Shown: positions 47,403 through 62,145 of the stretch, in pieces
Position numbering within the stretch: position 1 is the first letter of the stretch
Layout: each line of letters opens with the position of its first letter
From: Amphiura filiformis
Taxonomy: Eukaryota; Echinodermata; Ophiuroidea; Amphilepidida; Amphiuridae
NCBI RefSeq assembly: GCF_039555335.1
Contig: NC_092628.1
Location: 97,406,536-97,470,535 of the forward strand
Length of the DNA: 64,000 bases
Direction: 5' to 3'
Position numbers and translations under genes: made by a program
Notes under the pieces: generated by a model
What the model was told of the DNA's origin: nothing
What the model saw: only the letters and a program-made list of their open reading frames with translations
The model's database searches: none

Positions 47403-47685
47403 GCGATGAAAAAAGAAAACCCTGTTCTACGGGCCCGACCGACCCAGATTTTGAAAAAAAAAAAAAAAAAAATTCCTGTACAAATGAATGCCGACCCAAA
47501 TTTCAGAAATTTCATGAACAAATTTTTTTTTTTTTTGTATTTTCTCAAATTGCAAATTATTTACAGATTTCTGTGAATTTTTGGGTCATTTCCAAAAACA
47601 AAAAAAAAGGCAGACCGACCAACCCTACTTGAAAGGTCCGTCCGCCTGTAAAACAGGGTTTCTTTTTTTTGTCGCCTAAGTAACA
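47403..47685. mobile_element. MITE with gcgatgaaaaaagaaaaccc ends
   Basis: The left gcgatgaaaaaagaaaaccctg is inverted at the right (cagggtttcttttttttgtcgc). The interior has A- and T-runs. Confidence 0.65.
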
Positions 47686-47850
47686 TGTATATAAACTAAA
47701 TTGGCCGATATTGATTTGTCGTTCCATAGATAGCCAGTGAGTATAAGACTTAAGGTAGTAGCTTACTCCAAGTAATACTTGGATACACCTCATGTGTCAA
47801 ATCAACCATGTCTATTCATTGAGATCTTTAATTGTAACAAAGGAAAGTAT

Positions 47851-47987
47851 TTGAGAGATTGCGATTTTCAAATGTACGTATCGAACGTACGTGGAATCTA
47901 TTCAAAATCACTCTCCTATGATGGGATTTTGAATAGATTCCATGTGCGTACGTTCAATGCTACGGTTGGAAATCAAAATCTCTATTT
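47851..47987. repeat. short foldback with acgtac-rich arms
   Basis: ggaatctattcaaaatc and gattttgaatagattcc, plus outer agagattgcgattttc and its inverse, form a 135 bp hairpin. Confidence 0.65.
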
Positions 47988-48200
47988 TCTGTGATGAGAA
48001 GTGATAAATCAACAAATTAAATGATTTACATGTTTCATCCAAATATAGTGCATGTTATAGCTAATCACCAGTTAGTAGAGTGCGCCCTTAATGTTATGTA
48101 ACGATGCGATATAATTTGAAAGCATATAGAGTACGCTCCAGCAAGATTCAAATTCAAAAATTATTTTTGGGTTCTTTTTCATGTGTTTTTCAGCTTGTAG

Positions 48201-48453
48201 TTAGGGACGGTTCACAAACACTTGTAAGGGGGGGCCTGATGCAAAAAAATTTCATCGCGCAAATATTTTGGGTCCCCCCTTTTTGACATGAAAATTATGG
48301 GTCAACCCCATAGAAAAGCATATAAACTCAATTTTTCCAGGAAAATTTGTGGTCATTTTTTTCAGGGCCCCCCCCCCTTAGGAGGGTGAAAATTTTTCAG
48401 GGCCCCCTTTTTGCATCAGGCCCCCCTTACAAGTGTTTGTGAACGGTCCCTTA
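48201..48453. mobile_element. MITE with agggacggttcacaaacact ends
   Basis: agggacggttcacaaacact at the left is inverted at the right, with about 45 bp of TIR that continue into G/C runs. There is no ORF. Confidence 0.75.
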
Positions 48454-49302
48454 AAGTACATGTATGTGTCCTTTATAAATTAGTGCTTTACTGATTATGT
48501 ATCTTGTGTGTGTAGGGTTTGATGGTTTATTTTGTATGTTTTTTCCCCCCATCAAACCCAAGTACAGGGAATAAAATATGAAAGAAAGAAAAAAAGATTC
48601 AAATTGGTGGAAAGTGTTAAACAAGAAATTTTCTGAAACAAATAAAGGCTAGCAAGCGGGTCACAACTAATTAGCTCTGGTCTGACGGCTTATGTAGATT
48701 ATCTCATTATTTGAGTGTAAAAAAGAAATCATCATTGTTGCTGAATAAATGTTATAAAAGGAAATTAATGTGGATTGCATGCTTTTGATGTTTTTGATGT
48801 GGTTGTTTTCTTTTACTGCTCGTAGAACAAGGAAATTATCCTTCGCCAGGTTACCTTAGTTTCACATTGCAGTGAGAATTAAAAATCTGCTTAAAATATA
48901 TAATGACCAGGAAATTAAAGCACTTCCAACACAAACACGAAACGTTTTCTGTCAAACCGTTTACAGAAAACATTTAAATGTCGGGTTATACATGTATAAT
49001 GGTACAAAACATGTTAATGTTTTCAGGACCTTTATATAATCCGACATCTAAATGTTTTTAAAACATTTTGACAAAAACCGAAACTTAATAACGTTTTTAA
49101 AAAATCTGTGTGTTTGCTGGTTCCTCCTAAAATCAAGACTGATCAAGTGAAAAAAATCTATGCAAAAAGGTTTATTTAGTGGTAATCAGTCAAAGAATCA
49201 TTTTGCGAGAAAAAAATCAAACAAATATTGCCTGTGCATTTTATGCAACTTTGCACAGTTTGCGTTCGTTTTTGTATTCTGATTAACATTTTGTAATCGT
49301 TA

Positions 49303-49657
49303 AGGGGGTACTACACCCCTGCCCAATTTTGTGCCTATTTTTGCATTTTTCTCAAAAATTATAGTGCATTGGTGACAATTAAGTTATGTATATTACAGGG
49401 GCAAGGACTACAACAACTACTGCACTGGAAATTTTATTTCAGCACAGACATCAGTTGTGTAGTTACAGTAAAAATGAGGGAAAACCAATATTTGATCAAT
49501 AAATCAATAACTACTTGCCTTGAGTTGCTGAATTTTCAGTGCAGTAGTTGTAGTCCTTGCCCCTATAATATACATATCTTACTTGTCACCAATGCGCTAT
49601 AAGTTTTGAGAAAAATACAAAAATAGGCACAAAATTGACCAGGGTGTAGTACCCCCT
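49303..49657. mobile_element. foldback MITE with agggggtactacaccc ends
   Basis: agggggtactacacccctg and gggtgtagtaccccct end the element, and the arms pair for more than 100 bp (ggcaaggactacaac and inverse inside). Confidence 0.8.
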
Positions 49658-49985
49658 CAAAGGCCCATTCAGTGATTTTCTCATCCTTAGGATTGTAAAA
49701 ATCATAAAATTCAGATTTTGGCACCTTTGTTAGTGTCATAGATGTGCTTATATAGACTGCTAGTGGTGAACCCAAAAGCTGTATAAGACAAAATAAGACA
49801 TTTTACATGAATCTGTACATGTAATTTCTACACTTAAAGTAGTGACATTAGCTACATGTATTTCAATGGGGCTTCAACTTTGTCAATAATGTTGTTTCCT
49901 TATTTTTTTTCCTAATGTTTCATTTCAGAAATACATAATTACAATTTTTGTATACTTTTGCTGAGATCACTGAATGGGACTTTAA
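49658..49985. mobile_element. MITE with ggcccattcagtgat ends, adjacent to the previous one
   Basis: aaaggcccattcagtgat is answered by atcactgaatgggacttt. The element starts directly at the end of the preceding MITE. Confidence 0.65.
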
Positions 49986-51870
49986 CTAGGCTTAAGAAAC
50001 CAGGTGTGTACTTTCATCAAGCTGACAAATCAATTTCAGGGATTTACATTTCAAAGAAAACCTACCCTTCTAAATAACTCAAAACATTTTCTTTTTTAAT
50101 TAACATTTTTATAGATATTGTAATTTTATGAAATTGTAGACACCTGTGTGCATTTTATGCAACTTTACAGAGTTTTTATCCATTTTTGCATTCTGATTAA
50201 CATTTTTTAATTGTTAACTTGGCATAAGTGAACCAGGTGTGTACTTTCATCGAGTTCTAGCTACAGGGTTTCAAAATGACATCAAGAATCAGGTCATAAG
50301 TATCATGCACTTTCAAAGATTACACATTTTATGATAGATATTTAGTTTAATATGGCAGAAAGAAGTCCCATCACAAAACAGTGAGAATGTTGGTCTAACG
50401 ACGAGCAGTTTCTTTAACATGTTCATCATTTTAAATAATCTTAATCGTGTAACCAATCACAGAAAATATTCTTAGAAACAACAAGAAGTTGTCCTTACGG
50501 TGATATTATGCGAACATTTTATAAAATTGTAAATGACAGTAAGTATGTTAATTTTAAAGCTTACATTTTTGAATATAAATTGTGGTGTACCCCAAGGGTA
50601 GTAAATACTTGGATCTTTATTATATTATATATAAACGATAATAAATGCATGAAGGATGTTTCAATTTATTCGCTCTGCTGATTACACAACAATATTATTA
50701 CCAAATAAGAATATAATAAGTAAGGTATTTTTGAAATAAACCAATTTTGGGTTTAGAATAGACCAAAAGGAAGATGCAAATCGTATATTTTGTCACAATA
50801 TATCTGTCGACTGAGCAGGGGAGGGGACTGACTTGCCACCCTGCTCTATATGGCTAATCTCAATTGGTGCTGATGAACAGTAGCGTAGATTTCTTTTTGA
50901 CATTGAGGGGATGGGCTTGGACAAAATTATTTAGGTATAGTGAATTCAGCACCTTTTGGAGACAGAATAAGTTTATTGTACAAATGCGTGCGAAAAATTT
51001 TGCCATGTTAAAGCTAAACTGGTGATGGTACAAAGTGGAATAAATACTAGACTGCAGTACTACACTACAGAGGGTCTGTCATGCAACACTCTTATTCAGA
51101 CTCTATTGGCCCGGTTACAGAAAAAAAGTGCACAAAATATATTTCCCAGTGCAATGTGCACATTAAAATAAACAATTTTGGATTAAAAATGAAATGGAAA
51201 CATATTTGCCTACCACACAGATTAAACTCGGGAATGCCCGGTCCTACCGTCAACTTAGAATTTATTTTAAAGCTTGATCCAGAGAATATAAATCTGGACA
51301 TTAAGTACTTCTTTCATCCATCACTTTAAAGACCCTGGCCAGCAAGGCTCTTAATGCATGTAATCGGGTAGTCATTTATTTGGTTGTGGGTACAAGAGAT
51401 CTGATTTCATTGAATTTTGATTGCTACTTAAAAGTAAATATGGCCTTGACTGCTATTATACCCTAAAATGTGTATTGCCCTCATTTCACATTGTGAGAGG
51501 AACTCAATTTTTAAAAAAAATCACCGAACCGTATGGAACATGATATTTTTGTGGTAAATACAACAAAATTTCATCCGTAAGTGTATCATCAAACAAGAAT
51601 CTGATGAAATTAGTCAAATTCTACCATAACCAGGCAATGAACTTCATGGAAGTTTTGAGTCATAATAGGTTTTTCCATGCAATTTAGTGATCGTCACTGA
51701 CATGAGTTTTAAGTTTACTGAAGTTACTCACACGATATGGCATGACAATTTTTGCATTTAAGTCCCTTTTTTCATTCTCTATAAATTTTAGGTAAACACT
51801 ATTTATTGTTACTACATCATCAAAATAACCAATGATAAGCTAATGACAAAGACACAGTAAATAAAGACAC
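49986..51870. other. non-coding, with a dispersed repeat at 50888-51050
   Basis: The segment 50888-51050 matches 40400-40575 (tttctttttgacat, then attcagcaccttttgg). The rest is AT-rich without recognised genes. Confidence 0.4.
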
Positions 51871-52101
51871 AATGGTAGAGACAAACCAGATTTTATTTCC
51901 GGCTCAAACTGCCAAGATTTAATACGATGGCAATAGTGATTGCATGAAGACATTCAGTCACATAGTCAACAAGCAGAGCACACATACATCATCACCAAAT
52001 AAGATCTGATCCACACGGGTAAGAATTCAACACAACCAACCAACCAACCTACAATCATAATGAACATCCATTCTGTTAGCATGTTAAATAAGACAAAAAA
52101 A

Positions 52102-52310
52102 AAAGGTTTGTCTCAAAGCTCACAAGTGGTTTGAAAACAAATGCGCAATGCAATTTTTTTTTAAATTCTAGACTTGGTATTTTTTTATGGTATCTGATTT
52201 TCACTGAAAATTTCCGGGAAAAAAATCAATTTCCACATTTCTTTTTTTTTCCAAGTTGTGCAATTTTACAAATGCTCGCACAAGCTTTGAGACAAACCTC
52301 TTTTTTTTGG
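52102..52310. mobile_element. MITE with aggtttgtctcaaagct ends
   Basis: aggtttgtctcaaagct at the left is inverted at the right (agctttgagacaaacct). T-rich interior. It lies in the presumed 3' region of the minus-strand gene. Confidence 0.7.
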
Positions 52311-52971
52311 CCTTATGCACTGATAACTGTGATTCCAGTTCAGGATGATATGACCAAGTCCTTGGCAAAGCATGACGTCACTGATATTGAAGAAGTAATC
52401 AAGGTGACAATAATTGCTGTTCTGATCACTCTTTGTCAACAGAGTCTTTCCCAACAAAAGTAACATTGATATAACATACTGTACTAGATGGAATATGCAT
52501 AGCATCTGGTGCATAATTCATTATTATTATCAACTCCAAATGATAATAATTTTTCCACTAATTGATCACACTCTTGACTGCAGTTTGTTTGCTGTTGTAG
52601 TTTCATGTAGTTCACACATGCATTATTGCCCTACCATGTAAGGCCTTTCTTTTCAATATCTAGAAAGGCAGAGTTACTGTGGCCTCCAAGAACGGGACTG
52701 CCTCAAGTACTACTCTATGGAACGACAATGTGCTTGTCTTTATGATCTCCCACTCAGGCAGTTCTTGGATCATTTCCACTCTTGGCAGGCCAGAGTAAAC
52801 TCAATTTTGTTTTGGATATTGACAATAAGGCATAACTGAACGCCTGGGCCTACATTTCAAGCTACTCAAATATTGTAGCTACTTTACAGACCTTTAATAG
52901 TTTCCAATATTTCAAAGACATTGCCATCCACATCCTCAAGCATTGGTGGCACTGATTGGCTACTAGACAAC

Positions 52972-53099
52972 CTAAACCATTTCACACTGGGTGATATCGT
53001 AATAATACATGTCACTGATTGTGCTAGGCATGACAGGCTTGTCCCAGACATGGGCCGAGAAATGAGAGCCACCAAAATCCAGCTGAGATTGCGGATGGT
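52972..53099 (-). CDS. candidate terminal exon of a convergent gene, protein unknown
   Basis: On the minus strand the acceptor gattttgcag is followed by 41 codons and TAG: HPQSQLDFGGSHFSAHVWDK, then PVMPSTISDMYYYDITQCEM and V. The composition looks like real protein, unlike neighbouring ORFs. I do not recognise the family. A second open frame overlaps it, so the frame choice is not certain. The upstream exons would lie at higher coordinates or outside the window. Confidence 0.4.
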
Positions 53100-53169
53100 C
53101 TGCAAAATCACTACCCCCGATTCCTTGAAGAGGAAAACATTAATGCAGTGTGAGAATGTAATTAAATAA

Positions 53170-56100
53170 ATCCATAGTTTTCACAACTATGTGTATGAAT
53201 ATAAAACATTACCAAATGGTTGTGTTAAATTCTTACCACCACTTCATAGTCTTACCAGTAATAATATGTCAGCCCCATGACAGCTACATAGCTGACATTC
53301 CCTATTTAACAGTTACACAGTTACTACACTGAGCCAACTATACAGATCTTAATATTAGCAATAGGTTCAACACATGCGTGCAACGTCTTTTACTCATGCA
53401 AAAAGTTAAGATTTTTAAAGATTTTTTTTTTCATATTTTTTGTAATATTTTTGTTTTCTTCAATAAATTAAGACTGGAATGACCGGGGCCATGGTCCATG
53501 GAGAATATCAATAGAGCAAAAAAGTGCTGATGGTTTTTTTTCTCGTTTTTTTTCTCTTTTAAATATAAGACTTACTGCACTATAAAATCATTTACAAAAA
53601 AACAAAAGCACAAATTATACATCAACATCTGGCACTGCAATACAATATTAGTGCCTTAACATACAAAACCAACCATTAAGAACCATTTCAACAATTTGTA
53701 ATTATGGTAACACAAAAAAACATGCATATGTCGATAACCCAATCATAACACATAAGAACAAAACAATAGACACACTTAATAACACCACCAACTGTCGCCT
53801 TCGTTATGACCTTTGCTGTATTTTTACAACAATGGTTCAGTTGGACACAGCTGATTTCATATTTCTCATGATTCTTTGCAATCATATTTATCTTTTCTGC
53901 ATTTTTGTTTTATAAAATACTCTTTCAAATATCCATTTATCAATTACTGAGATGAGTCCTTAAGGAATAAATGTCATCAACCGAGGCTCAGCAGAACACT
54001 CTCGGAATTATTTTGCAATACTGCCGCTGCTTATTCACAATGGTAACTAGTACTAAATTGTACTCAATATAATGCTGTTGTAGGATGGCACCGCCTATAT
54101 TCCTTTTATGTTCGGAGGACATCTTCCCTCTTGCTCTTTTCTCTACCATTTTATACATGATATCATCAATCTTCTATACTTTTTCAAAAAGTACATTCCC
54201 TTCATAAACATACTTCACTTTTAATGCTTGTTGATTGCTATACTTTCTTTTCATAAATATACTCTTCTCTTTTAAATATATATAATATCTGCCTCTATTA
54301 TCACCATCACCATTATTATAACATTATCTTCATGTTCGAGTTGCATACAGGCCAGCGTACATTACGCTGGGTTTCTATCACATACACTGTTATCGACATA
54401 CACACATTTCTTGTACCATTATAACAAGACATACAGCAACACCTAGCACAACTGTTTTTTTCTTGATACTCGTGTGTGAATCACTACTTTTATAATATAT
54501 AGATAACACCGCTTGCAAGCATACTTACTAGACAAATTCTTCCAACGTCAACATCATTTTGCAAATAGGCAAATACGTCACCACAGAATTTGTGCTTTAT
54601 CGATACAGAAATTTAAAGTGTATGACACATGGCATTCATAATGCAATTTGCATCTAAGCTCTGCCTAATTTCATCACCTAAGGATAGAAAAATTTCATGT
54701 ACTCAAAAAAACATGGAAACCTGTTAGACAGAATCCGTCAGTGGTGCTGACCCACTGAACTGCTTCAATCCAGCAGCTACTAGCAAGGTGAATGTTACAG
54801 CATAGAAACAAATTCACAACCACAACATTCAGTACAGTTAGTATATAGAAGCGTACACAATCAGATTCATTCATTATAAGGGTACCGCAATGTACAATAT
54901 GGTCACCTACTAGTTACTCAATGGGTCCTACCAACTTCCAAGCTTGCAATGGTAGTGAACCATCTGCATTCCACAGGATCTGCTGATGCACCACACACAT
55001 AATATACATGTAGGTATCACCACTGGTATAAAAGTTGCAGGTGGCTTGGTATTACTATGCACTTTCTTGCATCCAATTGACAAGTTGATACCATAAGGTG
55101 CACCAAAGTGCAGCTTAGATTGCCATGCCATTACACAATTATGCATCACATTTAATACCCATAAAGAATGAATCTAACTGTGTTTGATGTTTTAAACACA
55201 AGCAAGCTGTGCGTTCACACAAAGAAAGAAAACTCTTACATCTCAGCAAATCCCTACTGCTTACACAAAGTCAAGAACCTCAATAAAATTAAGAATATAA
55301 ATAACACAAGAAATATTTACTGTAAATAACTAAGCACTCAAATGTAGACTGTACAAAAAATGTGAATGTCAAATACTATACAACATATCTATAGGGTATA
55401 AGAAATGGGGTCGTGGGCTCAGTTATGCTGCCAGACATTACTGTTGATATCTTTTGGTGAAAATTCGGTAACATCTTTCAATAAATGATGCATTTTTATC
55501 TAGAATCAAATTTTGATGAATCGGAGGGGAGTAAGCAGGGAACATACTGCATGAGATTGAAAATATATAGATATTTGTTTCTTGTGCGATACTGGGTGTT
55601 GGTAATACAACTATTGTTATAATATTTCTTAAATTAGTTTTAAAATACAGTCTTTATAATAATAATAATAATAATAATTATAGCTTGATTTTTACTTTTG
55701 TACATCAGTAACATACATTGCATTGATTTGGTTGATGAGTATATAAACCCCACTTACATCTAGGTTGTTTTCTACTGGTTCCCAGGGCACACATTTTTTA
55801 AGATGTAGTGACTATTTTAGCTACACATGGATATCAAATTGTGCTTAGAAACTCGATATGTTTACCAACTTACAGAAAGTTATGGCTAATTCCTGTATAC
55901 TTATAGTTGAGATGATGTAACATCATACCAAAAAACCGGTAGGCAGTTGTTATTGTGCCTGACAGTATGTGTGAGCATCATAATTTATAAGGTCTATTTA
56001 AAAGTGAAGTGGTCATTATGCTGTTTGCTCAAGCATATCGATAGATCAGTTTCTTGCATTTGTTTATCAATATTGCTGTCTCTGCAGCCACTGAAAATAA

Positions 56101-59100
56101 AACTCAACCAAGAGTATCCAAATCAACTCTGCATACATGCATGCATGTAACACAATAATTTTCAAAATTGGAATATAATAACAATGAACGTATTGTGTTT
56201 TCCATCACTTTTTTATGCAATGGGAACCCGCAAGAGAATCCTATAAGTGGAATTTATTATACTAGTAATGCTCCTTACCCCTCATTGCTTTGAAAAAATA
56301 TAAATAAACAAAATCCCACCCAGCAGGATCAGGTACAAACTGTGTATCTTTTTGAAAATAAGTTTATAATGTTAGCAAATCTTGTTTAATTTAAAGAACA
56401 AACTTGCGAGCTTTTTCTTTTCTTCTTCAGCTTTGTACTGAATCTATTATCCATAACTGAATCAAGGTATCACAATATATTTGTGGGTCCAATGTAAACC
56501 AACATTGGACTTTTAAAAGGTTAATTTAAAAGGATTTTTTACAAAGAAGACATTAAATGTTTTTGTTCTTGCATGTCAAATAATCCACTGTATCCTGGCA
56601 TATCCCATCAATTACATTCATCTAGCACAGTTTGTGACCCCACAAAAAATCTAATTACTAAAGAAATAATGTGAATTCATAAGAAAATCACACTTTGCAG
56701 CATTTTGTTAATAACTTCTCTCTTCCTTCCATCTACATCACCTGATACCAATAAAAAATATTGGTATGGAATCCACGGATTCACATCATACATGACCCGA
56801 TTCCAATATCGGTACGATGGAATCCAATAATTTACATCTTACAAAAAGATACAAGAAAAAAAATCAAACACTCATTCTTGTCAACCACCACTTCTGCCCA
56901 CCCCTCCAGCCTCCCACTTAAACAAATCACTCAAAACTGGCATCAAGTCCCAGGGGGGCCACTCAAGTTTCAGAGTGTACACATCCGTGGCTAGAGATTT
57001 TTAAAACATACCCTAAATAGGATTTGCCCTTCTGAGCAAAACACACCCCTAAACAGGAATTTAGCGGGATTTCGCAACAAATTTTACCCCCCTAACAGGA
57101 CTGTACCTAAAAGATACCCCATAGCAGGGTTTTATCTGAAAGGTACCACCCTTACATGTTTTTGATAAGTTCCCCCTGAGCGTGTCACATTTTGATAACT
57201 ATATTAAAGAGAAGTCAATGATTTATAAAAAAAAAAGTAGGGAATGAAAAAGGATACAGTTTATGTCACACCACATAGAGGATTATTTACCTATTTTACA
57301 ATACCATTTAAGCATTTTGTTTGCAAAAAATAAAGGCACACAGTAGGTTAAACATTTCACCTACATGTCGGAGAAGTGCAACCTGCCGTTATGGTTGTCA
57401 TTCAAAAAGATTAGACAAGGAGAATCATGACTTAGCCCTGCGCATTATCCTCCATTATTGGTTTGTCATGCTTGGGGACCAAATTATAGTTTCTTCGGCT
57501 TATAATTGGCAAAAATTATCGGTTTTGGTTACTGCCTGCATCAATAAAGTCTCAATTTACTCTTGCGTACGTAAGTTCATATAAGCACCAATCACGCATT
57601 ATGCAATGCACAACTAGTGAAGTGCTGCGCCCAACAGCATGTATGCCATTTTATATCAACACAAGATGTTACATTTATTTTGCCAATTTAAATTCGAACA
57701 AAGTATACCTCCAGCATTTATTGATGATAGCCCGAAATTGAATAATTGGTTCTTAAAAGCATGAGAATTACAACGGTTTGTGGCACATGTAGCACTTGAT
57801 GTATTTTATTACCACAATGTATTACACAAGGGGCCCTTATCAATGCATCAAAGTTTGCTGGCGCATGGCAAAATAATACGGAGGAACAGTTATCTGTGCA
57901 TGTGCAGACTCTCCTTGTCTAGTGTCTTTGTTGTCATTTGACCATCTTTAAATCACTCTTAACATGATTTATTTTAAAACTGAGCAATCTAGTTTAATAT
58001 CCTTCATGTTTTTGACTGAAAATGCTCAATATCAGTTGAGGTTATCCAAAAGAGTTACGTAATTGGCAACCATCAATTTTTGTTTTTGTTTTGACAGCAT
58101 ACGAACATTCCTCCTATGCTGACATTATGTGGATCAAACTACAAAATTTGTTATACAAACAGAACTTTTAAACTTAAACTCTTGTTTTTTTTCATCATAT
58201 TTGGCATAAAATTACAGAATTTCACAATTTTCAAGTTTTTGGAAATATGTCTTTTGTAGATTTAATAAACATCTATCATTTTCACAAATTATCTCCGGGA
58301 TAATCATATGCAGATTTCCTAATTTTAAAAAAAGTAACAACAAAAAACCCATTCAATATAAAGAAATTGGTAGAATTCAAATGTATATAAAATGCCCAAC
58401 AACCCCTCTCCCCCTTTCAACAAAATTTGAATAGTCACATTTTTGAGCAGTCACACACAAACTTTTTTGAACTCAAAGTAACCGAATCAGATAAGTTATA
58501 AAACAATTTCCATGAATTTTTAAATATCATTTTAAAGCCACTGAAAATCTCCATGCAAAGATTCCCACCATTACCTGAGTGTCTGCACGTTTCAATCAAA
58601 AACATGAATAATCTCTGCGAATTTCAAGTATAAAAATATTTTCCTGTCACTTTGGAATATATCAACTCAAGTGCCTATATAATAATGGACACTGTCTTTT
58701 ACATATAAACCTAACTACTGGTTTTTAATTTGACATTGTGTGTATTTAACTTACAATCATAACATGATCATACATTTTATCAAATTTAAGTATACATATA
58801 GGTGAAGACTTGGAATTTAAACTAACATAAGTTCAAGCTTGAGTATGTTGATATGCAAATGCCCCAATGTCCAAAAACATTGATAACTGAAACCGCCCTA
58901 TATGCTTTCTATCATACACAAGTTTAAGAATTGGTATTTATTGGTGGTGTTAACATACCCCAAGCTTGTTTAGACAACTATTTTGTTGTAGTTCCACAGA
59001 TGGAGTGAAATGATTTTACCATCAAATAGCAACATCTAATAACAGATGGACTTCAATGTGAACTGGTTCATGGAAAAACGGTGGGCATTGGATCAATTTG

Positions 59101-59150
59101 CATTGGAGTTATGATGGATGTACACTCCTTGCACACAGTTGTTTCTGAGT
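53170..59150. other. repeat-poor AT-rich non-coding region
   Basis: No exon, RNA gene or paired-arm element was found, apart from short simple repeats (aataat near 55660). It could be intron of the minus-strand gene or intergenic DNA. Confidence 0.4.
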
Positions 59151-59446
59151 CTATTCGCTGTAGAAGTGACATCATAATTGGATTAACTGCCATAGCAATA
59201 GATGAATACAATTTTTGACTATATATCACTGTGCACTTCGAGCAGGTTGCACTCATCACCTCTGTCTGCAATCATAGATTGATAATACCGCTCTTTTCAA
59301 AGATACTAATCTTACTAGTGCAAGTGATCAACATGATATGGTTTAATGCAGAGGTACTGTTTGAACATTGTAGTGCAGGGCGATATAGCCACAAATTGTA
59401 TTCAGCTATTGCTATGGTAGCCTTATGTCACTTCTACAGCGAATAG
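59151..59446. mobile_element. 296 bp foldback element
   Basis: ctattcgctgtagaagtgac at the left is inverted at the right (gtcacttctacagcgaatag), and pairing resumes inside (gccatagcaatag and inverse). Confidence 0.75.
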
Positions 59447-62140
59447 TAATGTAGTGCAACGTCACAAGGCTAACATTTTTGATTGTGACTCCACAAATTG
59501 GTTCTTGTAAATAAATGTGAGAATCTCGCAAGTTTCTGTTCTGCAAATTCTTTATCAAACTTCGCAAAATTACACGAATCAAAACAATTTCCACATATAT
59601 TTTTTGGAATATTCCCCCTGGCCTGAAATCACAATACTGTAAAATAATGCAGGGGAAATAACGAGACATTTCAATGGTGTGTCATTAATTCCAACTTTAA
59701 GCAAAATTCACATCTTATGATCACACACTTCTTCCCATTATTTACTCATCATTCTGTGTCCCACAATGCATAGCTCCAGTAATCCAAACGACATCATAAT
59801 TCATGTCATGTGTTGTGTATGTTGCTATCACAAACATGCAGATCAAAGGATTACAATGTTATTTTATTATTTGGAGCCACAGTGTGCTGAGCAATGATTG
59901 AACAGGATACAGGAAAAATGATGCATTGCTTATTTGTGACAACAAACATTGTGGAAAGTGTTACAGGTCGATGTACTATATGCATCGGAAATGTTGAATG
60001 ATTAGACAGCTTGATTTCATCTCAGACACTGCAGATGACATAATGAACAGAATAGAAATGCTTCAAAAATTGTTCAAAGCATCAGTATTGACTCAGAGAC
60101 TGCAATGTAAGCCAGCCACATGTCTGCTAAACACATGCTTCATGCAAAATCTGAATCATGTAATCACACTCGAGACAGGGTCCTGCTAGATTCAGTAATT
60201 GAACAGAAATCAGGTAAGCTTACCTCTATGTAAATCATGCTCTTCTTACAAAGGATCTTGATCATTGCAATGATGTGCCATGTGGTAGGTACTAGGGTCG
60301 GTATATATTATTGCTGTTATAACATCCTTTACCCAATATCATACTCAAAGCTTTTACTCTGTTAGTTTAAATTTCAGGAATGATAATCATATCAGGGGTA
60401 TGTATAATAGTGCTATGCCTAGTAGTAATTCAAGCAGTTTACCACAGAGATGGAAGGGTTGTATAAAAATTGCTTTTGTATCAGCACTGCCCTCATGAAC
60501 GACTTACTTAAAGTTCCTAACTTACATAAGCTAGCTCTGTATTTAAATAAAGTGAGGGGAAGCGTCTACATCATTTAATGGATTATTCCATATGACATCT
60601 GCCATAACCCTGTGGAAGATTTAAGAAATATCTTCCATAGAGGGAATATTTGCTGATCGTACGGTCATCTCAAAACGAGGTTCTACCCGCAAAGTGTGTG
60701 CTGTGTGTGCGTATGCCTATCAAACGCATGCTTGAATTATGGTGTATGCTTTGCAAAAGCTTTCTGGCGCTTTGCTAGAGAAAAGTGCAAGAAACAAAAA
60801 TGCACATTTTGTGCATGCATTTGCAGGGAGAACCTCGCCTTGGTAGCAAGATGTCGGATGTGTGCAAAGGGCGAATACACATTAGTGGCATTGTCTAGGG
60901 TTAACTATTTTGAAACCCATTTTACTCCCCCAGTATATAGCTATTAATACCTTTGGAGTGAGCATTTCAAATGAAAGTTACTCAATTGCCTTTTCTATTT
61001 GAAACCCATACTCCTTCTGTGGCCAACTTTAGCTAAATCCTCCACAGGGGAAGGGAGGACTTTCAATGGAACAGCCCAATTTACACACTTGCAAAGTCTC
61101 TTGTTAAGCCATTTGAACTCCAATATAGTTCACGTAACAAATAAATGCACACTTTGAACCTTGAATGCAATCCTCAGATGATGCAGTTCTTTGACGTATC
61201 AAAATCCTTAACAAGCGATGCAACTGTGCAAATGAAATGAGACTGATTTGCTTGAAATCTAATTTTGTTACATACAGACTTAAAAACTGCCCTGACCTAC
61301 ACACCACACAAGGGTGTTAACTATTGACAGTGCTATACATTATCAATGTGCAATATGCAGACTACTTAATCACTCGCTGACAAAAACAGCGATTGCCACA
61401 AGATTCAACTTGCCTTTTTTTCTCTTTTTCTGTAATGAAGAAATATACACCTTTGATCAGTCTTTCAATATATAATCTTTTCTGTGAGCACCTCAAAATT
61501 CAATGTGACTGAATGAGGTTCCAATAATCATTTACCACAACATACATATTGAGGTCTAGGATTAGTTGATCTGGTTCTCTGCTGTCCCTGTACCCGCCAC
61601 TTTAAACATACCAAGCTGGAGCCACAAACAAACTTCTGATAGGGCTGTGTGATCCTTCCTCTGACAGCTAAATCTTTCTCCTTGTGCATATGATAAATCA
61701 GACTTTGTATGTAATGTGTTGGTGTATTTTGTGTTCACTATATCACTACTTACTCCTGCTTGCCATGAAAGCCAAATGCCTTATGTCCTTGCCATTCAGA
61801 CAAGTTGTAATGGGCGAAACTGTCTTGTGTGTATCTAATAATACAGACAAGAGTATCTTTAGTAGTTTAGGAAAATTTGTTTTGTAAAAAATGTCATATG
61901 TGAGTGTCAAACATTTCAAAATTTAAATGTTTGCTGTTTTCTAGGGTTGGCACTTTGTAGCATTTTACATTCATATGACTATGATGGGTTTAATTGAAAA
62001 ATAAACATGTATGCATCAGACTGGTGGGGCTCACCTAATTCTGATTTTCAGACAAAAAGGAACAAAACAGGCTGAAAATAGGCTGATTGAAAGCTTGGTA
62101 TGTTTTATGTGACTGGACAGTGGCAGTTATTACAGGATCT
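59447..62140. other. non-coding, nothing recognised
   Basis: AT-rich sequence with only short ORFs lacking protein-like composition or splice context. Confidence 0.35.
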
Positions 62141-62145
62141 ATAAA

